Assembly (NCBI RefSeq): GCF_001884135.1
Contig: NZ_MAOC01000093.1
Coordinates: forward strand, 1 to 64,000
Direction of reading: 5' to 3'
DNA length: 64,000 nucleotides
DNA from: Bacillus nitratireducens
GTDB taxonomy: Bacteria; Bacillota; Bacilli; Bacillales; Bacillaceae_G
Shown here: positions 43,623-52,821 of the stretch, piece after piece
Numbering within the stretch: position 1 is the first letter of the stretch
Layout of the letters: every line of letters begins with the position of its first letter
Notes under the pieces: model-generated
What the model was told of the DNA's origin: nothing
Seen by the model: only the letters and a program-made list of their open reading frames with translations
Database searches by the model: none
Translations under genes and position numbers: made by a program

Positions 43623-45215
43623 ATGCGAAAAAGATTATGGAATTTATGGAAAACGATTACATTGTTAGTTTGTACAGTTGTAATTTTTTCTTTACTTGTG
43701 ACAGATATATTAATTAGTCATAATGTAGAACGGACAACGGAGGAAAGCCAAGCAGAGAAAGCGAAAACAATTGCACACATTGTGGCGAATGATTCAGTTG
43801 TAATTAATGGTTTGATTGGGAAAGCAGATACTTCAGCAATCCAAACGTATACAAATAGGATATTAAAAAATACAGGTGTTCAATTTATTGTAGTTATGGA
43901 TATGGATGGAATAAGAAAATCGCATCCAAACCCTCAAAAAATAGGTCATCATTTTATTGGGGGAGATGAAGGACCTGTATTGAAAGGGAAGGAACATGTA
44001 TCGCTAGCAGAAGGAACTTTAGGTATTTCAATGCGAGTATTTGTACCAATATTTTCTGAAACAGGTGAACAAATTGGAGCGGTGGCTGTCGGTATTTCAG
44101 CAGATAATGTAAAAGAAAGGGTTAAGGAAAGTAGACATATTATTTATATTGGTGTCGGAGTTGGAGTACTAGTCGGAATTATAGGAGCAATATTGCTAGC
44201 TAGGCATATAAAGAAAAGTTTATTCGGTCTTGAGCCGCACAGGATAGCGAAAATTCTTGAAGAAAGAAATACGATGTTGCAATCTGTAAAGGAGGGTATT
44301 ATTGCTGTAGATAAAGAGGCGAGAGTAACTTTAATCAATAATGAAGCGAAACGGATATTTAAGAAAAGTGGACTGAAAGAAGAATTTATCGGTAAAGATG
44401 TTGAATTGTATATGCCGAATTCACGTATAAAAGAAGTGTTACAAACAGGAGAGGTACAATTAAACGAAGAACAAAATATTTATGGAATTACGATTGTTAC
44501 TAATCGTGTTCCTTTATATGTAAAAGGAGAAATAGTTGGTGCAATTGCAACATTTCGTGATAAAACAGAAATTAGAAAATTAGCAGAAGAGTTAACTGGT
44601 ACTAGGCTATATGCGGAAGCATTACGGGCTCAATCTCATGAATTTATGAATAAAATGCATGTCGTATTAGGTTTAACACATATGAAGCAGTATGAAGAAT
44701 TGCAGAAATATGTAAGTAGTATGGTATCAGAGCATCAATATGAAATGGGGGGGATTATGAAAAAAATTCAAAGCCCAGTATTTGCTGGATTTTTACTAGG
44801 TAAACTTAGTTATGCTAGAGAGAAAAATATAAAGTTAATTATAAAAGAAGATTCTTACTTACCAGAAATATATGATGAACGTATCATTCATGAACTGATC
44901 ACTATTGTCGGAAATTTAATTAATAATGCATTAGACGCAGTGACGAACTGTGAGAAGAAACAGGTTGAAGTTGGAATACAATATGGGGATACATTAATTA
45001 TTACAGTACAAGATACAGGGAAAGGCATAAAAGAAGATGAAATTGATGCATTATTTATAAAAGGTTATTCTACAAAAGGTGATAATCGGGGGTATGGTTT
45101 GCATCTTGTAAAGGAAAGTATACAGCGAATAAATGGTGAGATTCATGTTCATTCAGTGTTAGGAACGGGAACGACAATAACGATTGAAATACCTAAAAGT
45201 AGGGATGAGAGATAA
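43623..45215 (+). CDS. malK: Malate-type sensor histidine kinase (DcuS family)
   Basis: About 530 aa, same architecture as the citS product: two membrane segments around an external PAS/Cache domain, a cytoplasmic PAS, phosphoacceptor RAQSHEFMNKMH and HATPase with NLINNALDAV. The location beside a malate symporter and malic enzyme matches B. subtilis malK-malR, which sense external malate. Start uncertain: ATG 43623 follows AGGGGAG by some distance; a TTG at 43614 is an alternative. Confidence 0.85.
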   Translation: MRKRLWNLWKTITLLVCTVVIFSLLVTDILISHNVERTTEESQAEKAKTIAHIVANDSVVINGLIGKADTSAIQTYTNRILKNTGVQFIVVMDMDGIRKSHPNPQKIGHHFIGGDEGPVLKGKEHVSLAEGTLGISMRVFVPIFSETGEQIGAVAVGISADNVKERVKESRHIIYIGVGVGVLVGIIGAILLARHIKKSLFGLEPHRIAKILEERNTMLQSVKEGIIAVDKEARVTLINNEAKRIFKKSGLKEEFIGKDVELYMPNSRIKEVLQTGEVQLNEEQNIYGITIVTNRVPLYVKGEIVGAIATFRDKTEIRKLAEELTGTRLYAEALRAQSHEFMNKMHVVLGLTHMKQYEELQKYVSSMVSEHQYEMGGIMKKIQSPVFAGFLLGKLSYAREKNIKLIIKEDSYLPEIYDERIIHELITIVGNLINNALDAVTNCEKKQVEVGIQYGDTLIITVQDTGKGIKEDEIDALFIKGYSTKGDNRGYGLHLVKESIQRINGEIHVHSVLGTGTTITIEIPKSRDER

Positions 45216-45216
45216 A

Positions 45217-45924
45217 ATGATCAAAGTTTTGATTGTAGAAGATGATCCGATGGTTGCGATGCTAAATAAGCATTACTTAGAGCAAGTGGGAGGGTTTGAA
45301 CTTGTCCATGCAGTTAACTCAGTTAAAGAAGCGATAGAAGTATTAGAGAAGTCACGAGTAGACTTCATATTACTTGATATTTTTATGCCTGAGGAGACTG
45401 GATTTGAGCTGTTAATGTATATTCGAAATCAAGAAAAAGAAATTGATATTATGATGATTTCAGCTGTGCATGATATGGGAAGTATCAAAAAAGCATTACA
45501 ATATGGAGTTGTAGACTATCTAATTAAACCATTTACATTTGAACGCTTTAAGGAAGCATTAACTGTGTATCGAGAAAAATTTACTTTCATGAAAGAACAA
45601 CAAAAAATTAGTCAATCGGAATTAGATTCACTAATTTTACAAAAAGAAAAAAGAGAGTCCTTTGACTATAAAGAGCTTCCGAAAGGATTAACAAAGCAAA
45701 CATTGCAACTCATTTGGCAGAAAATCGAATCGCTTAATGGACAAGCATTTACAACTGATGAAATGGCGCAATTAGTAGGGGTTTCGAGAGTTTCTATTCG
45801 AAAGTATGTAATGTTTTTGACTGAAGTCGGAGTATTAGAGAATGAAATGGTGTATCAAAGTGTGGGAAGACCGGTGAGTAAATTAAAGTGTATTGACCGG
45901 AATAAAATAGATTTTTACGTATAA
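45217..45924 (+). CDS. malR: MalR-type response regulator
   Basis: A 235-aa CitB-family regulator. Receiver with EDD, phospho-Asp in LLDIFMPEE and Lys in LIKPFTF; C-terminal helix-turn-helix (MAQLVGVSRVSIRKYVMFL). ATG 45217 begins one base after the malK stop. Expected to activate maeN and perhaps the malic enzyme gene. Confidence 0.87.
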   Translation: MIKVLIVEDDPMVAMLNKHYLEQVGGFELVHAVNSVKEAIEVLEKSRVDFILLDIFMPEETGFELLMYIRNQEKEIDIMMISAVHDMGSIKKALQYGVVDYLIKPFTFERFKEALTVYREKFTFMKEQQKISQSELDSLILQKEKRESFDYKELPKGLTKQTLQLIWQKIESLNGQAFTTDEMAQLVGVSRVSIRKYVMFLTEVGVLENEMVYQSVGRPVSKLKCIDRNKIDFYV

Positions 45925-45957
45925 GCGACTTATTATAAGTTGCTTATACTTTTTTTA
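45925..45957 (+). terminator. Terminator of malKR
   Basis: AAGCGACTTAT / ATAAGTTGCTTA followed by a T-run. Confidence 0.75.
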
Positions 45958-46001
45958 ATTACAAAAATAGTTACAAAACTTTCAAAAACTATTTTTACTA
46001 T

Positions 46002-46015
46002 TGAAAGCGTTTTAA
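46002..46015 (+). promoter_or_regulatory. cre-like site before maeN
   Basis: TGAAAGCGTTTTAA matches TGWNANCGNTNWCA with one mismatch, about 30 bases before the maeN ATG. Predicts CcpA repression of malate uptake. Confidence 0.55.
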
Positions 46016-46046
46016 TATTGTAACTAAGAAAACAAGGGGGTGCCAT

Positions 46047-47393
46047 ATGGGGATTCAAAAGGATATGGAAGCGGTATCATTTTCTGAGGAGAATGGGGTA
46101 CAAAGAGAATCGTTCGCTTCGAAAATTATGAATGTAAAAATCGGTGTAATACCTTTACCGTTATATGTAGTATTGGCTGCTATTATTTATGGGGCATCTG
46201 TATATAATAAATTGCCAGCAGATATGATTGGTGGATTTGCAGTTATTATGATCATGGGGATTTTCTTAGGTGATATTGGGATGAGAATTCCAATTCTAAA
46301 AAACATTGGTGGTCCAGCAATTCTTTCATTATTTATTCCATCGTTACTTGTATTTTTTAACTGGATGAATCCAGCTTCAATGGAAGCTGCGACTATGTTA
46401 ATGAAAAAATCGAACTTTTTATATTTATATATTTCTTGTTTAGTAGTAGGAAGTATTTTAGGAATGAACCGTAAAGTATTAGTACAAGGTTTCGTTCGCA
46501 TGTTTATTCCTTTAGTAGTAGGAACGTTAGCTTCTATCGCAGTAGGCTTATTAGTAGGTTCACTATTTGGATTTGAAATGAAGCAGACATTTTTCTTTAT
46601 CATCGTGCCAATTGTGAGTGGTGGTATTGGGGAAGGGATTTTACCGTTATCACTAGCTTACGGTGATATTTTAAATGAATCATCAGCAACGTTTGTATCA
46701 CAGCTTATTCCAGCAGCTATTATCGGAAATATGTTTGCAATTGTGAGCGCAGGCTATATGAAGCGTTTAGGTGAGAAGAGACCTGAGCTTAGTGGGAATG
46801 GTGTATTAGTAAAAACAGATAATCAAGCAGAGTTATTAAAAGAGCAAAATACAGAAAAACCAATTGATTTCTCATTAATGGGAGCCGGGTTATTGATTGC
46901 ATGTACATTCTTTATTTTCGGAGGATTTGCTTCTAAGTTTATCGGTATTCCAGGAGCAATCATTATGATTTTTTCAGCAGCACTTGTGAAATACTTTAAA
47001 TTAATGCCAGCAAAAATGGAGCAAGGTGCATTCCATTTATATAAATTTATTTCAAAGAATTTAACTTGGCCGCTAATGGTCGGTTTAGGATTGCTATATA
47101 TTCCGTTAAAAGACGTAGCAGCAGTTCTTTCCGTAGGATATGTTGTTGTTTGTGCATCAGTTGTTCTTACAATGGTAGCATCAGGTTTTCTTATAGGTAA
47201 AGTGATGAAAATGTATCCAGTTGAATCGGCAATTGTAACCGGATGTCATAGTGGTTTAGGTGGAACTGGAGATGTTGCTATTTTATCAGCTTCAAATCGT
47301 ATGGAATTAATGCCGTTTGCGCAAATTTCAACGCGTTTAGGTGGAGCAGCAGTGGTCGTAACAGCAACAATTTTATTAAAAATGTTTTCATGA
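46047..47393 (+). CDS. maeN: 2-hydroxycarboxylate transporter (MaeN-like Na+/malate symporter)
   Basis: A 448-aa transporter of the 2HCT family with about 11 membrane segments. The two re-entrant GGxG-type loops are present (VSGGIGEGILPLSLAYG and SGLGGTGDVAILSASNRMEL), with the substrate-binding Arg region RLGGAAV at the C-terminus. Sits next to malKR and malic enzyme, so malate is the likely substrate, though citrate carriers belong to the same family. AAGGGGG precedes the ATG. Confidence 0.88.
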   Translation: MGIQKDMEAVSFSEENGVQRESFASKIMNVKIGVIPLPLYVVLAAIIYGASVYNKLPADMIGGFAVIMIMGIFLGDIGMRIPILKNIGGPAILSLFIPSLLVFFNWMNPASMEAATMLMKKSNFLYLYISCLVVGSILGMNRKVLVQGFVRMFIPLVVGTLASIAVGLLVGSLFGFEMKQTFFFIIVPIVSGGIGEGILPLSLAYGDILNESSATFVSQLIPAAIIGNMFAIVSAGYMKRLGEKRPELSGNGVLVKTDNQAELLKEQNTEKPIDFSLMGAGLLIACTFFIFGGFASKFIGIPGAIIMIFSAALVKYFKLMPAKMEQGAFHLYKFISKNLTWPLMVGLGLLYIPLKDVAAVLSVGYVVVCASVVLTMVASGFLIGKVMKMYPVESAIVTGCHSGLGGTGDVAILSASNRMELMPFAQISTRLGGAAVVVTATILLKMFS

Positions 47394-47399
47394 TCAAAA

Positions 47400-47430
47400 C
47401 AGGCTAGCTATATTCATATAGCTAGCTTGT
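47400..47430 (+). terminator. Hairpin between maeN and the malic enzyme gene
   Basis: Perfect inverted repeat GCTAGCTATAT / ATATAGCTAGC with no long T-run; may stabilise mRNA or reduce read-through. Confidence 0.5.
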
Positions 47431-47453
47431 CAAATTAAGGGGAGATTATAAGT

Positions 47454-48656
47454 ATGTTAGAAAATCAGATTAATGAAAGATCATTGTTATTGCATAAAGA
47501 GTTAGTAGGAAAAATTGAGATCACAAGTAAAGTAGAAGTGAATTCAGCGGATGATTTAAGTCTGACTTATACACCAGGGGTAGCTGAGTCTTGTAAAGCA
47601 ATTGCGGCAGATGAAGAAACAGCGTATGACTATACAGCAAGAGGGAACATGGTGGCAGTTGTTTCAGATGGAACAGCAGTACTTGGTTTGGGAAATATTG
47701 GACCGAAAGCGGCTATGCCTGTTATGGAAGGGAAAAGTATTTTATTTAAGAAGTTTGCGAATGTAGATGCTTTCCCGCTATGTTTAGGTACGACTGATGT
47801 GGATGAAATCGTTACCCTTGTGAAAAATCTAGAGCCTACATTTGCAGGTATTAATTTAGAGGATATTGCAGCACCACGCTGTTTTGAAATTGAAAAACGA
47901 TTAAAAGAAGAAACGAATATTCCTGTATTTCATGATGATCAGCATGGGACGGCTATTGTTGTTTTAGCAGCTGTTATTAATGCATTAAAAGTTGTAAGTA
48001 AACAAATGGACGATGTTAAAATTGTTATTAACGGTGCGGGTTCGGCAGGAATTGCAATTGGAAAATTATTATTAAAAGCTGGCGCAAAACACATTACGTT
48101 AGTTAGTTTAGAAGGTATTGTTTGTGAAGGTGAAACATGGATGAACGAAGCGCAAATCGAAGTTTCAAAGAAGACAAATCGAGAATATGTACGTGGAACA
48201 TTAAAGGAAGCGATTCATCAAGCTGATATTTTCATCGGTGTATCTGCTCCAAACGTATTAACGAAAGAACTTATACAGACGATGAACGAGAAACCAATTG
48301 TGTTTGCAATGGCGAATCCAATCCCAGAAATATTCCCAGAGGACGCATTAGAAGCTGGGGCAGCTGTAGTAGGAACTGGACGTTCTGATTATTCGAATCA
48401 AGTAAATAATGTATTGGCGTTCCCTGGAATATTCCGTGGTGCGTTAGATGTTCGTGCGACTGATATTACAGAAGAGATGAAATTAGCAGCAGCATATGGG
48501 ATCGCTAACATAATTACGGACGAAGAACGTAATGCGAATTATGTAATTCCAAATCCATTAGATAAAAGAGTTGTTCCAAGTGTTGCAGAAGCAGTAGCAA
48601 AAGCAGCCATTGATTCAGGAGTGGCGCAAATTACGAAAATGCCAAGTTATAAATAG
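47454..48656 (+). CDS. Malic enzyme (short type)
   Basis: A 400-aa NAD(P)-malic enzyme that decarboxylates malate to pyruvate. Motifs: catalytic Tyr in YTPGVAE, metal-site segment GLGNIGPKAAMPVMEGKS, DIAAPRCFEIE, FHDDQHGTAIV, and Rossmann loop INGAGSAGIAIGKLLL. Length matches YtsJ-type enzymes, not the longer MaeA/MalS. GGGGAG precedes the ATG. Following maeN, it completes a malate import and oxidation module. Confidence 0.92.
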   Translation: MLENQINERSLLLHKELVGKIEITSKVEVNSADDLSLTYTPGVAESCKAIAADEETAYDYTARGNMVAVVSDGTAVLGLGNIGPKAAMPVMEGKSILFKKFANVDAFPLCLGTTDVDEIVTLVKNLEPTFAGINLEDIAAPRCFEIEKRLKEETNIPVFHDDQHGTAIVVLAAVINALKVVSKQMDDVKIVINGAGSAGIAIGKLLLKAGAKHITLVSLEGIVCEGETWMNEAQIEVSKKTNREYVRGTLKEAIHQADIFIGVSAPNVLTKELIQTMNEKPIVFAMANPIPEIFPEDALEAGAAVVGTGRSDYSNQVNNVLAFPGIFRGALDVRATDITEEMKLAAAYGIANIITDEERNANYVIPNPLDKRVVPSVAEAVAKAAIDSGVAQITKMPSYK

Positions 48657-48657
48657 T

Positions 48658-48693
48658 CAAAAGCAGCGCCTTAAAAAGGCACTGCTTTTTTTT
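48658..48693 (+). terminator. Terminator of the malic enzyme gene
   Basis: AAAAGCAGCGCCTT / AGGCACTGCTTTTTTTT. Confidence 0.9.
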
Positions 48694-48746
48694 GAGATAA
48701 GAAATCAAAACAATGAAGAAGTATAAATTTATTCAAGCCCCTTTCA

Positions 48747-48830
48747 TTATTTATTTAATTCCATTGCAACTTGTTTACCATTTACTAAAACCTCAGTTAC
48801 TGCTACGATCACTTCTATCATTTTTTTCAT
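48747..48830 (-). CDS. 27-aa micropeptide, copy B of a dispersed pair
   Basis: Frame encoding MKKMIEVIVAVTEVLVNGKQ then VAMELNK, paralog of 37879-37962. GGAGAG lies just before the ATG. Promoter with upstream palindrome at 48864-48929 leaves a leader of about 30 nt. The downstream flank (GAGATAAG-n2-ATCAAAA-n1-AATGA) is also shared with copy A, so the whole unit was duplicated. Confidence 0.78.
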   Translation of the reverse strand: MKKMIEVIVAVTEVLVNGKQVAMELNK

Positions 48831-48863
48831 CTCTCCTCTCTCCTCGCTTCATCTCTTACTTTA

Positions 48864-48929
48864 AGTATAAGAGAAGAGAGATGATCCAACTATCGAAGTA
48901 CGGGACGTAGAAATTCCATTGTTGTAAGG
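48864..48929 (-). promoter_or_regulatory. Micropeptide promoter (shared architecture, copy 3)
   Basis: On the minus strand: TTACAACAATGGAA (48927-48914, one half-site mismatch), CGATAG starting at 48895, and TATACT (48869-48864) ending 50 bases after the palindrome. Same spacing as the other copies. Confidence 0.62.
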
Positions 48930-48950
48930 AAGTGTTTCAGTTTTGTCACT

Positions 48951-49475
48951 TTATTCGGCGTTGATTACAAACTGATCATAATATTTTTCATTCACATATA
49001 TATTTAATACCCATAATCCAGAGGAAGGTAGTGACATTACGAGAGGGAGTTCCTTTATGGTTGTATCGACTGTATTTGAAGTAGTCCAAGTTTGTTTGGA
49101 AGTTTCTTTTTGAAAGAGTACTGGAGTTGTAGTTGTAGTTCCTTGTTTTAACGCGATAATAGATAGTTTTCCAGTTGGCATTTCAGGATCTAGGAAGAAC
49201 CACATTATTTCATTTTGTTCATTTGCGATAATAGAGCTATCAGCCATTGCAATTTTTCCTTCAATGCCTTTTAAGGGCATCTTCCCCTCTGTAAAGGAAG
49301 GTGCTTCTTCCCAATTTACATCTTTTAAAACACTAAGATGAAAAAAGGAAGGTGCGTTAATTTGAGAGGATGACGTTTCTAGTACCTCTTTTTTAGGTAC
49401 ATTTGAATCTGGTTGCACTTGCGCGCAGCCAGTAATGAGGAAGGAGAAAAGTAGCATAGTTCCGATTTTTTTCAT
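48951..49475 (-). CDS. Putative lipoprotein of unknown function
   Basis: A 174-aa lipoprotein: signal peptide with lipobox ITGC (C at about 17) and a mature beta-rich domain (for example SGLWVLNIYVNEKYYDQFVI at the C-terminus). Possibly DUF4871-like; not confirmed. GGAGTGTG precedes the ATG. No operon partner. Confidence 0.68.
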   Translation of the reverse strand: MKKIGTMLLFSFLITGCAQVQPDSNVPKKEVLETSSSQINAPSFFHLSVLKDVNWEEAPSFTEGKMPLKGIEGKIAMADSSIIANEQNEIMWFFLDPEMPTGKLSIIALKQGTTTTTPVLFQKETSKQTWTTSNTVDTTIKELPLVMSLPSSGLWVLNIYVNEKYYDQFVINAE

Positions 49476-49549
49476 AGTGCCACACTCCTAATTTTTATTG
49501 TTAGTGTAATTGTATTTGCTAGCAGGCGGGACAATTCCTTTAAATCATA

Positions 49550-49582
49550 AAAAGAGGTCGTAAGTTTTGTACGACCTCTTTT
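49550..49582. terminator. Bidirectional terminator
   Basis: AAAAGAGGTCGTA / TACGACCTCTTTT. Could serve the leftward DMT exporter gene after the bcr-like repeat. Confidence 0.8.
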
Positions 49583-49591
49583 GACATTTTC

Positions 49592-49685
49592 TATCCCGCA
49601 TTAACTGCCCGTAAACGCCCGATTGGTGCGGGCTAATAATCAGTGGGGATGAACAAAACCCCCACTGATTAAAGTTTCACTTTAT
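49592..49685 (+). repeat. bcr-like dispersed repeat, copy 2 (longest)
   Basis: Two consecutive hairpins: CCCGCA...TGCGGG and AATCAGTGGGG...CCCCACTGATT, ending AAAGTTTCACTTTAT. The terminal TTTAT matches the target-site sequence I recall for bcr1 repeats. The last bases supply the stop codon of the DMT transporter gene on the minus strand. Confidence 0.75.
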
Positions 49686-50614
49686 ATTTGCTCAGTTGAA
49701 AAGGTTGGTTCTCTCTCTTTTTGAGGCATTGTTAAGAAAATAACAGAAAGAACGATACATACTCCGCCTAATAATTGATATGCTCCAAAAGACTCATTAA
49801 GCCAAGCGATTGAAACGATGGCAGCTACAAGTGGTTCAATGCTAGATAAAATACTTGTTTCTGTTGCTGCTAAATATTTAAGACTCCCGATATAAAGAAG
49901 GAAAGAAAGAGTGCCGCTTATAATGATAAGAATAAGCATAGAAAAAGTTTGAAGTGTGAAAGTTTGCGAAATCTGATTCCATCCAAAAGAACGATTACAA
50001 ATAAGCAGTGCAATCCCTCCAATTAACATCCCCCAGCCAATTACTATAGTTGTTCCGCATTCTTTAATGAGAGAAGCCGGATGAAGGGTATAAAACGCAA
50101 AACCAATCGCTGTTAACAGGCCGAAAGTAATAGCTGCTTTAGATAAAACAATATTTTCAATTGAACCGTTTGTAATAATAAAGTATGTCCCTGTTAGAGC
50201 AGTGATAATTGCGATTATTTGCATAGAAGCAGGGAATTTCTTTTGCTCAAGCGCAACGTAAATTGTAATAAGAACAGGACCTAGAAATTGAAATAGTGTT
50301 GCTGTGACAGCGTTACTAATATGAACTGTTTCGATAAAAGCGTACTGCGCACCAAGCATGCCAAGAATAGAGAAAATTATAAGCTGTATAAAGTGTTTAG
50401 GGTGTTTCCAAATGTGAAATATGTTTTGTTTTTTAATAAGCAAGAAAGATAAAATGAATATTCCAGCGAGCAACAGGCGAATTGTTAAAAAATCAAGTGA
50501 TGATACGTTAGTATGTTGAAATAGCCACTGAATCATAGGACCAGATAATCCCCATAGGGTGGCTCCTGTAATAATCATCATAAGTCCAATGCGTCTACCA
50601 TTGTTCATTATCAT
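49682..50614 (-). CDS. EamA/DMT family transporter
   Basis: A 310-aa permease with ten membrane segments arranged as two EamA repeats. Typical Gly-rich starts (ITGATLWGLSGPMIQWLF) and the second-repeat signature SSIEPLVAAIVSIAWLNE are present. Probably exports a metabolite or amino acid. Divergent from a MocR-type regulator, the usual partner arrangement. GGAGATG precedes the ATG. The stop codon overlaps a bcr-like repeat. Confidence 0.85.
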   Translation of the reverse strand: MIMNNGRRIGLMMIITGATLWGLSGPMIQWLFQHTNVSSLDFLTIRLLLAGIFILSFLLIKKQNIFHIWKHPKHFIQLIIFSILGMLGAQYAFIETVHISNAVTATLFQFLGPVLITIYVALEQKKFPASMQIIAIITALTGTYFIITNGSIENIVLSKAAITFGLLTAIGFAFYTLHPASLIKECGTTIVIGWGMLIGGIALLICNRSFGWNQISQTFTLQTFSMLILIIISGTLSFLLYIGSLKYLAATETSILSSIEPLVAAIVSIAWLNESFGAYQLLGGVCIVLSVIFLTMPQKEREPTFSTEQI

Positions 50615-50728
50615 GCATCTCCTCTCTAGTATTTGATTATTAATGCGTTACATGATAAAAGGAATTATATAGAACTTCTGGTACTGTAAAAAGTATCAGT
50701 TATGTGTTTTTGAGAGGGGTCAGTTATT

Positions 50729-52129
50729 GTGTTAGAATTAACGCCTAATTTGAATGCAAATAGTAAGACGGCACTGTATGTACAATTGTATGAGTATATA
50801 AAAAAAGAGATTAAAGATGGAACGATCTCGGCTTTTACGAAATTACCGGCTAAGAGGAAGCTAGCAACATATTTACAAGTGAGTAAAAATACAGTTGAAG
50901 CTGCTTATGAGCAACTTCTTGCGGAAGGATATATTGAGTCGATTTCTAGAAAAGGGTATTTTGCATGTGAAATCGAGCAAATGATTCATGTGGAAGGCAG
51001 CGAAGAGGTGATAGGAGAAGCGCCTTTTCAAGATAAGGAGTATAAATTTGATTTCACTCAAACGGGTGTGGATACTAATACTTTTCCGTTTCATGTATAT
51101 CGAAAAATTACGAACGAGGTATGGCAAGTTGAAAATAAAGATTTACTTTTTCTTGGACATCCGCAAGGGGAGGTAAGTTTACGAGAAGCAATCGCGAGCT
51201 ATTTGTATGAATCTAGAGGTGTACGATGCGTAGCTAGTCAAATTGTAATAGGAGCGGGTACGCAAATATTAGTAAAAATGTTATTTCAGATGTTAAAGGG
51301 AAGTCGTTATGCAGTTGAGAATCCTGGGTACCATCGGAAAATGGTTGTTTTTGAGCAAGGGGAACAAAATGTCCAAATGTTATCTTTAGATCGAGATGGA
51401 ATTTGTATGTCACAGTTAACTGATAGCCATGCAAATGTTGTATTTGTTACACCTTCGCATCAGTTTCCTTGCGGGATGATTATGCCAATTACGAGAAGAA
51501 TGCAGCTTTTACAATGGGCGCAAAAAGAAGAAGGAAGATATATTATTGAAGATGATTATGATAGTGAATTCCGATATTCAGGAAAGCCGATTCCGGCGCT
51601 GCAAGGGTTAGATCGAGATGGGAAAGTAATTTATATGGGTACGCTGTCTAAAGCGCTATTGCCATCATTACGGATGAGTTATATGGTGTTGCCAAAACCG
51701 CTCATTAAGCAGTATCAGGAGCAATATTTATTTTATACACAAAGCGTTTCAAGAATGGATCAAGAGATCATTAAGAAATTTATAAATGATGGGCATTGGG
51801 AAAAACATATTCATAAAATGCGCGTTGTGTACCGAAAGAAGAGGGACCGCCTTGTTTCGGTAATAGAAAAATATTTTTCTATTGGGGTTGAAGTAATAGG
51901 AGAGGACTCCGGCCTACATATTTTATTAAAAGTGCATAATGGGATGGAAGAGAAAGAGTTAGTGGAAGCTGCAGCTGAAAGGAGTATTAAAGTATATCCT
52001 GTTTCGATGTATTATAAGGAAGGGACTTCTCCCGAAAATACAGTATTGCTTGGATTTGCGACTCTATTAGAGGAAGAAATTGAAGGGGCCATTCAATTAT
52101 TATATACAGCATGGTTTGCAAGGAAGTAA
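50729..52129 (+). CDS. MocR-family (GntR/aminotransferase) regulator
   Basis: A 466-aa fusion of an N-terminal GntR winged helix (about 1-75; LATYLQVSKNTVEAAYEQLL) and a fold type I aminotransferase-like domain (about 110-465). The PLP lysine lies in GTLSKALLPSLR; DDYDSEFRY is the cofactor-binding segment. Such regulators sense PLP or amino acids and usually control an adjacent divergent gene, here the DMT exporter. Start is GTG 50729, with GAGAGGGG upstream. Confidence 0.88.
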   Translation: MLELTPNLNANSKTALYVQLYEYIKKEIKDGTISAFTKLPAKRKLATYLQVSKNTVEAAYEQLLAEGYIESISRKGYFACEIEQMIHVEGSEEVIGEAPFQDKEYKFDFTQTGVDTNTFPFHVYRKITNEVWQVENKDLLFLGHPQGEVSLREAIASYLYESRGVRCVASQIVIGAGTQILVKMLFQMLKGSRYAVENPGYHRKMVVFEQGEQNVQMLSLDRDGICMSQLTDSHANVVFVTPSHQFPCGMIMPITRRMQLLQWAQKEEGRYIIEDDYDSEFRYSGKPIPALQGLDRDGKVIYMGTLSKALLPSLRMSYMVLPKPLIKQYQEQYLFYTQSVSRMDQEIIKKFINDGHWEKHIHKMRVVYRKKRDRLVSVIEKYFSIGVEVIGEDSGLHILLKVHNGMEEKELVEAAAERSIKVYPVSMYYKEGTSPENTVLLGFATLLEEEIEGAIQLLYTAWFARK

Positions 52130-52160
52130 AAAAACATCCTCATAAATGGAGGATGTTTTT
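52128..52160. terminator. Bidirectional terminator
   Basis: AAAAAACATCCTC / GAGGATGTTTTTT between convergent genes. Confidence 0.88.
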
Positions 52161-52162
52161 TA

Positions 52163-52675
52163 TTATTTTTCTTCATCAAGGAAAAGAACCATATGCTCTT
52201 CATCCCAATATTGTCCGTTATATTTTAATGAACGTTCCTGCACACCAAATGTTTTAAAGCCTAATGACTCATAAAGTTTTTTTGCACCATCGTTGCCAAC
52301 AACTACATCAAGCATAACTTGCTCTACTTCTAGAGATTTAGCAAGTTCAAGACATTCCTTAATAAGTGCTTTTCCTGCTCCAAGTCCGCGTGCTTTTGGA
52401 GACACGTATACTGAACCAATTTTCGCTTTATGTTCTTGTTTTACATATGGTTTCGTTTCCAGTGTTGCAACTCCGATTAATTCTCCATCTTTAAATGCAC
52501 CTAGTGTATAGTTCTCATCTTGTGCTAATTTTTGGGCTTTATATTCAATAGCACACTCTTTATTAATAATATCTTCATAAGAAGAGCTGAAAGCTTCCGG
52601 GTTTTGTTTTAATCCTTCTACTCGAAGTTCTAAGTAAATTTCTGCTTCGTCTTTTGTTAATACATGGATATCCAA
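52163..52675 (-). CDS. GNAT acetyltransferase, paralog 1
   Basis: A 170-aa single-domain GNAT. Acetyl-CoA loop VSPKARGLGAGKALIKE and the NDGAKKLYESLGFKTFG motif are clear. Very similar to the protein encoded at 55837-56343, especially after residue 80 (shared KIGSV-VSPKARGLGAG and the NGQYWDEEHMVLFL ending). Substrate unknown. GGAGGGTG precedes the ATG. Confidence 0.87.
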   Translation of the reverse strand: MDIHVLTKDEAEIYLELRVEGLKQNPEAFSSSYEDIINKECAIEYKAQKLAQDENYTLGAFKDGELIGVATLETKPYVKQEHKAKIGSVYVSPKARGLGAGKALIKECLELAKSLEVEQVMLDVVVGNDGAKKLYESLGFKTFGVQERSLKYNGQYWDEEHMVLFLDEEK

Positions 52676-52821
52676 TTATATCACCCTCCAAATCTTTTAC
52701 AGTTGTACCTATATTTTATATTGAAATAAAAATAATTTCAAAAGCTTAGCTTATATGAGCTGGTTTTATAAATAAAATAGCACCAGTAGTGCTGACTACC
52801 ACTGGTGATTTCCCGCATATA

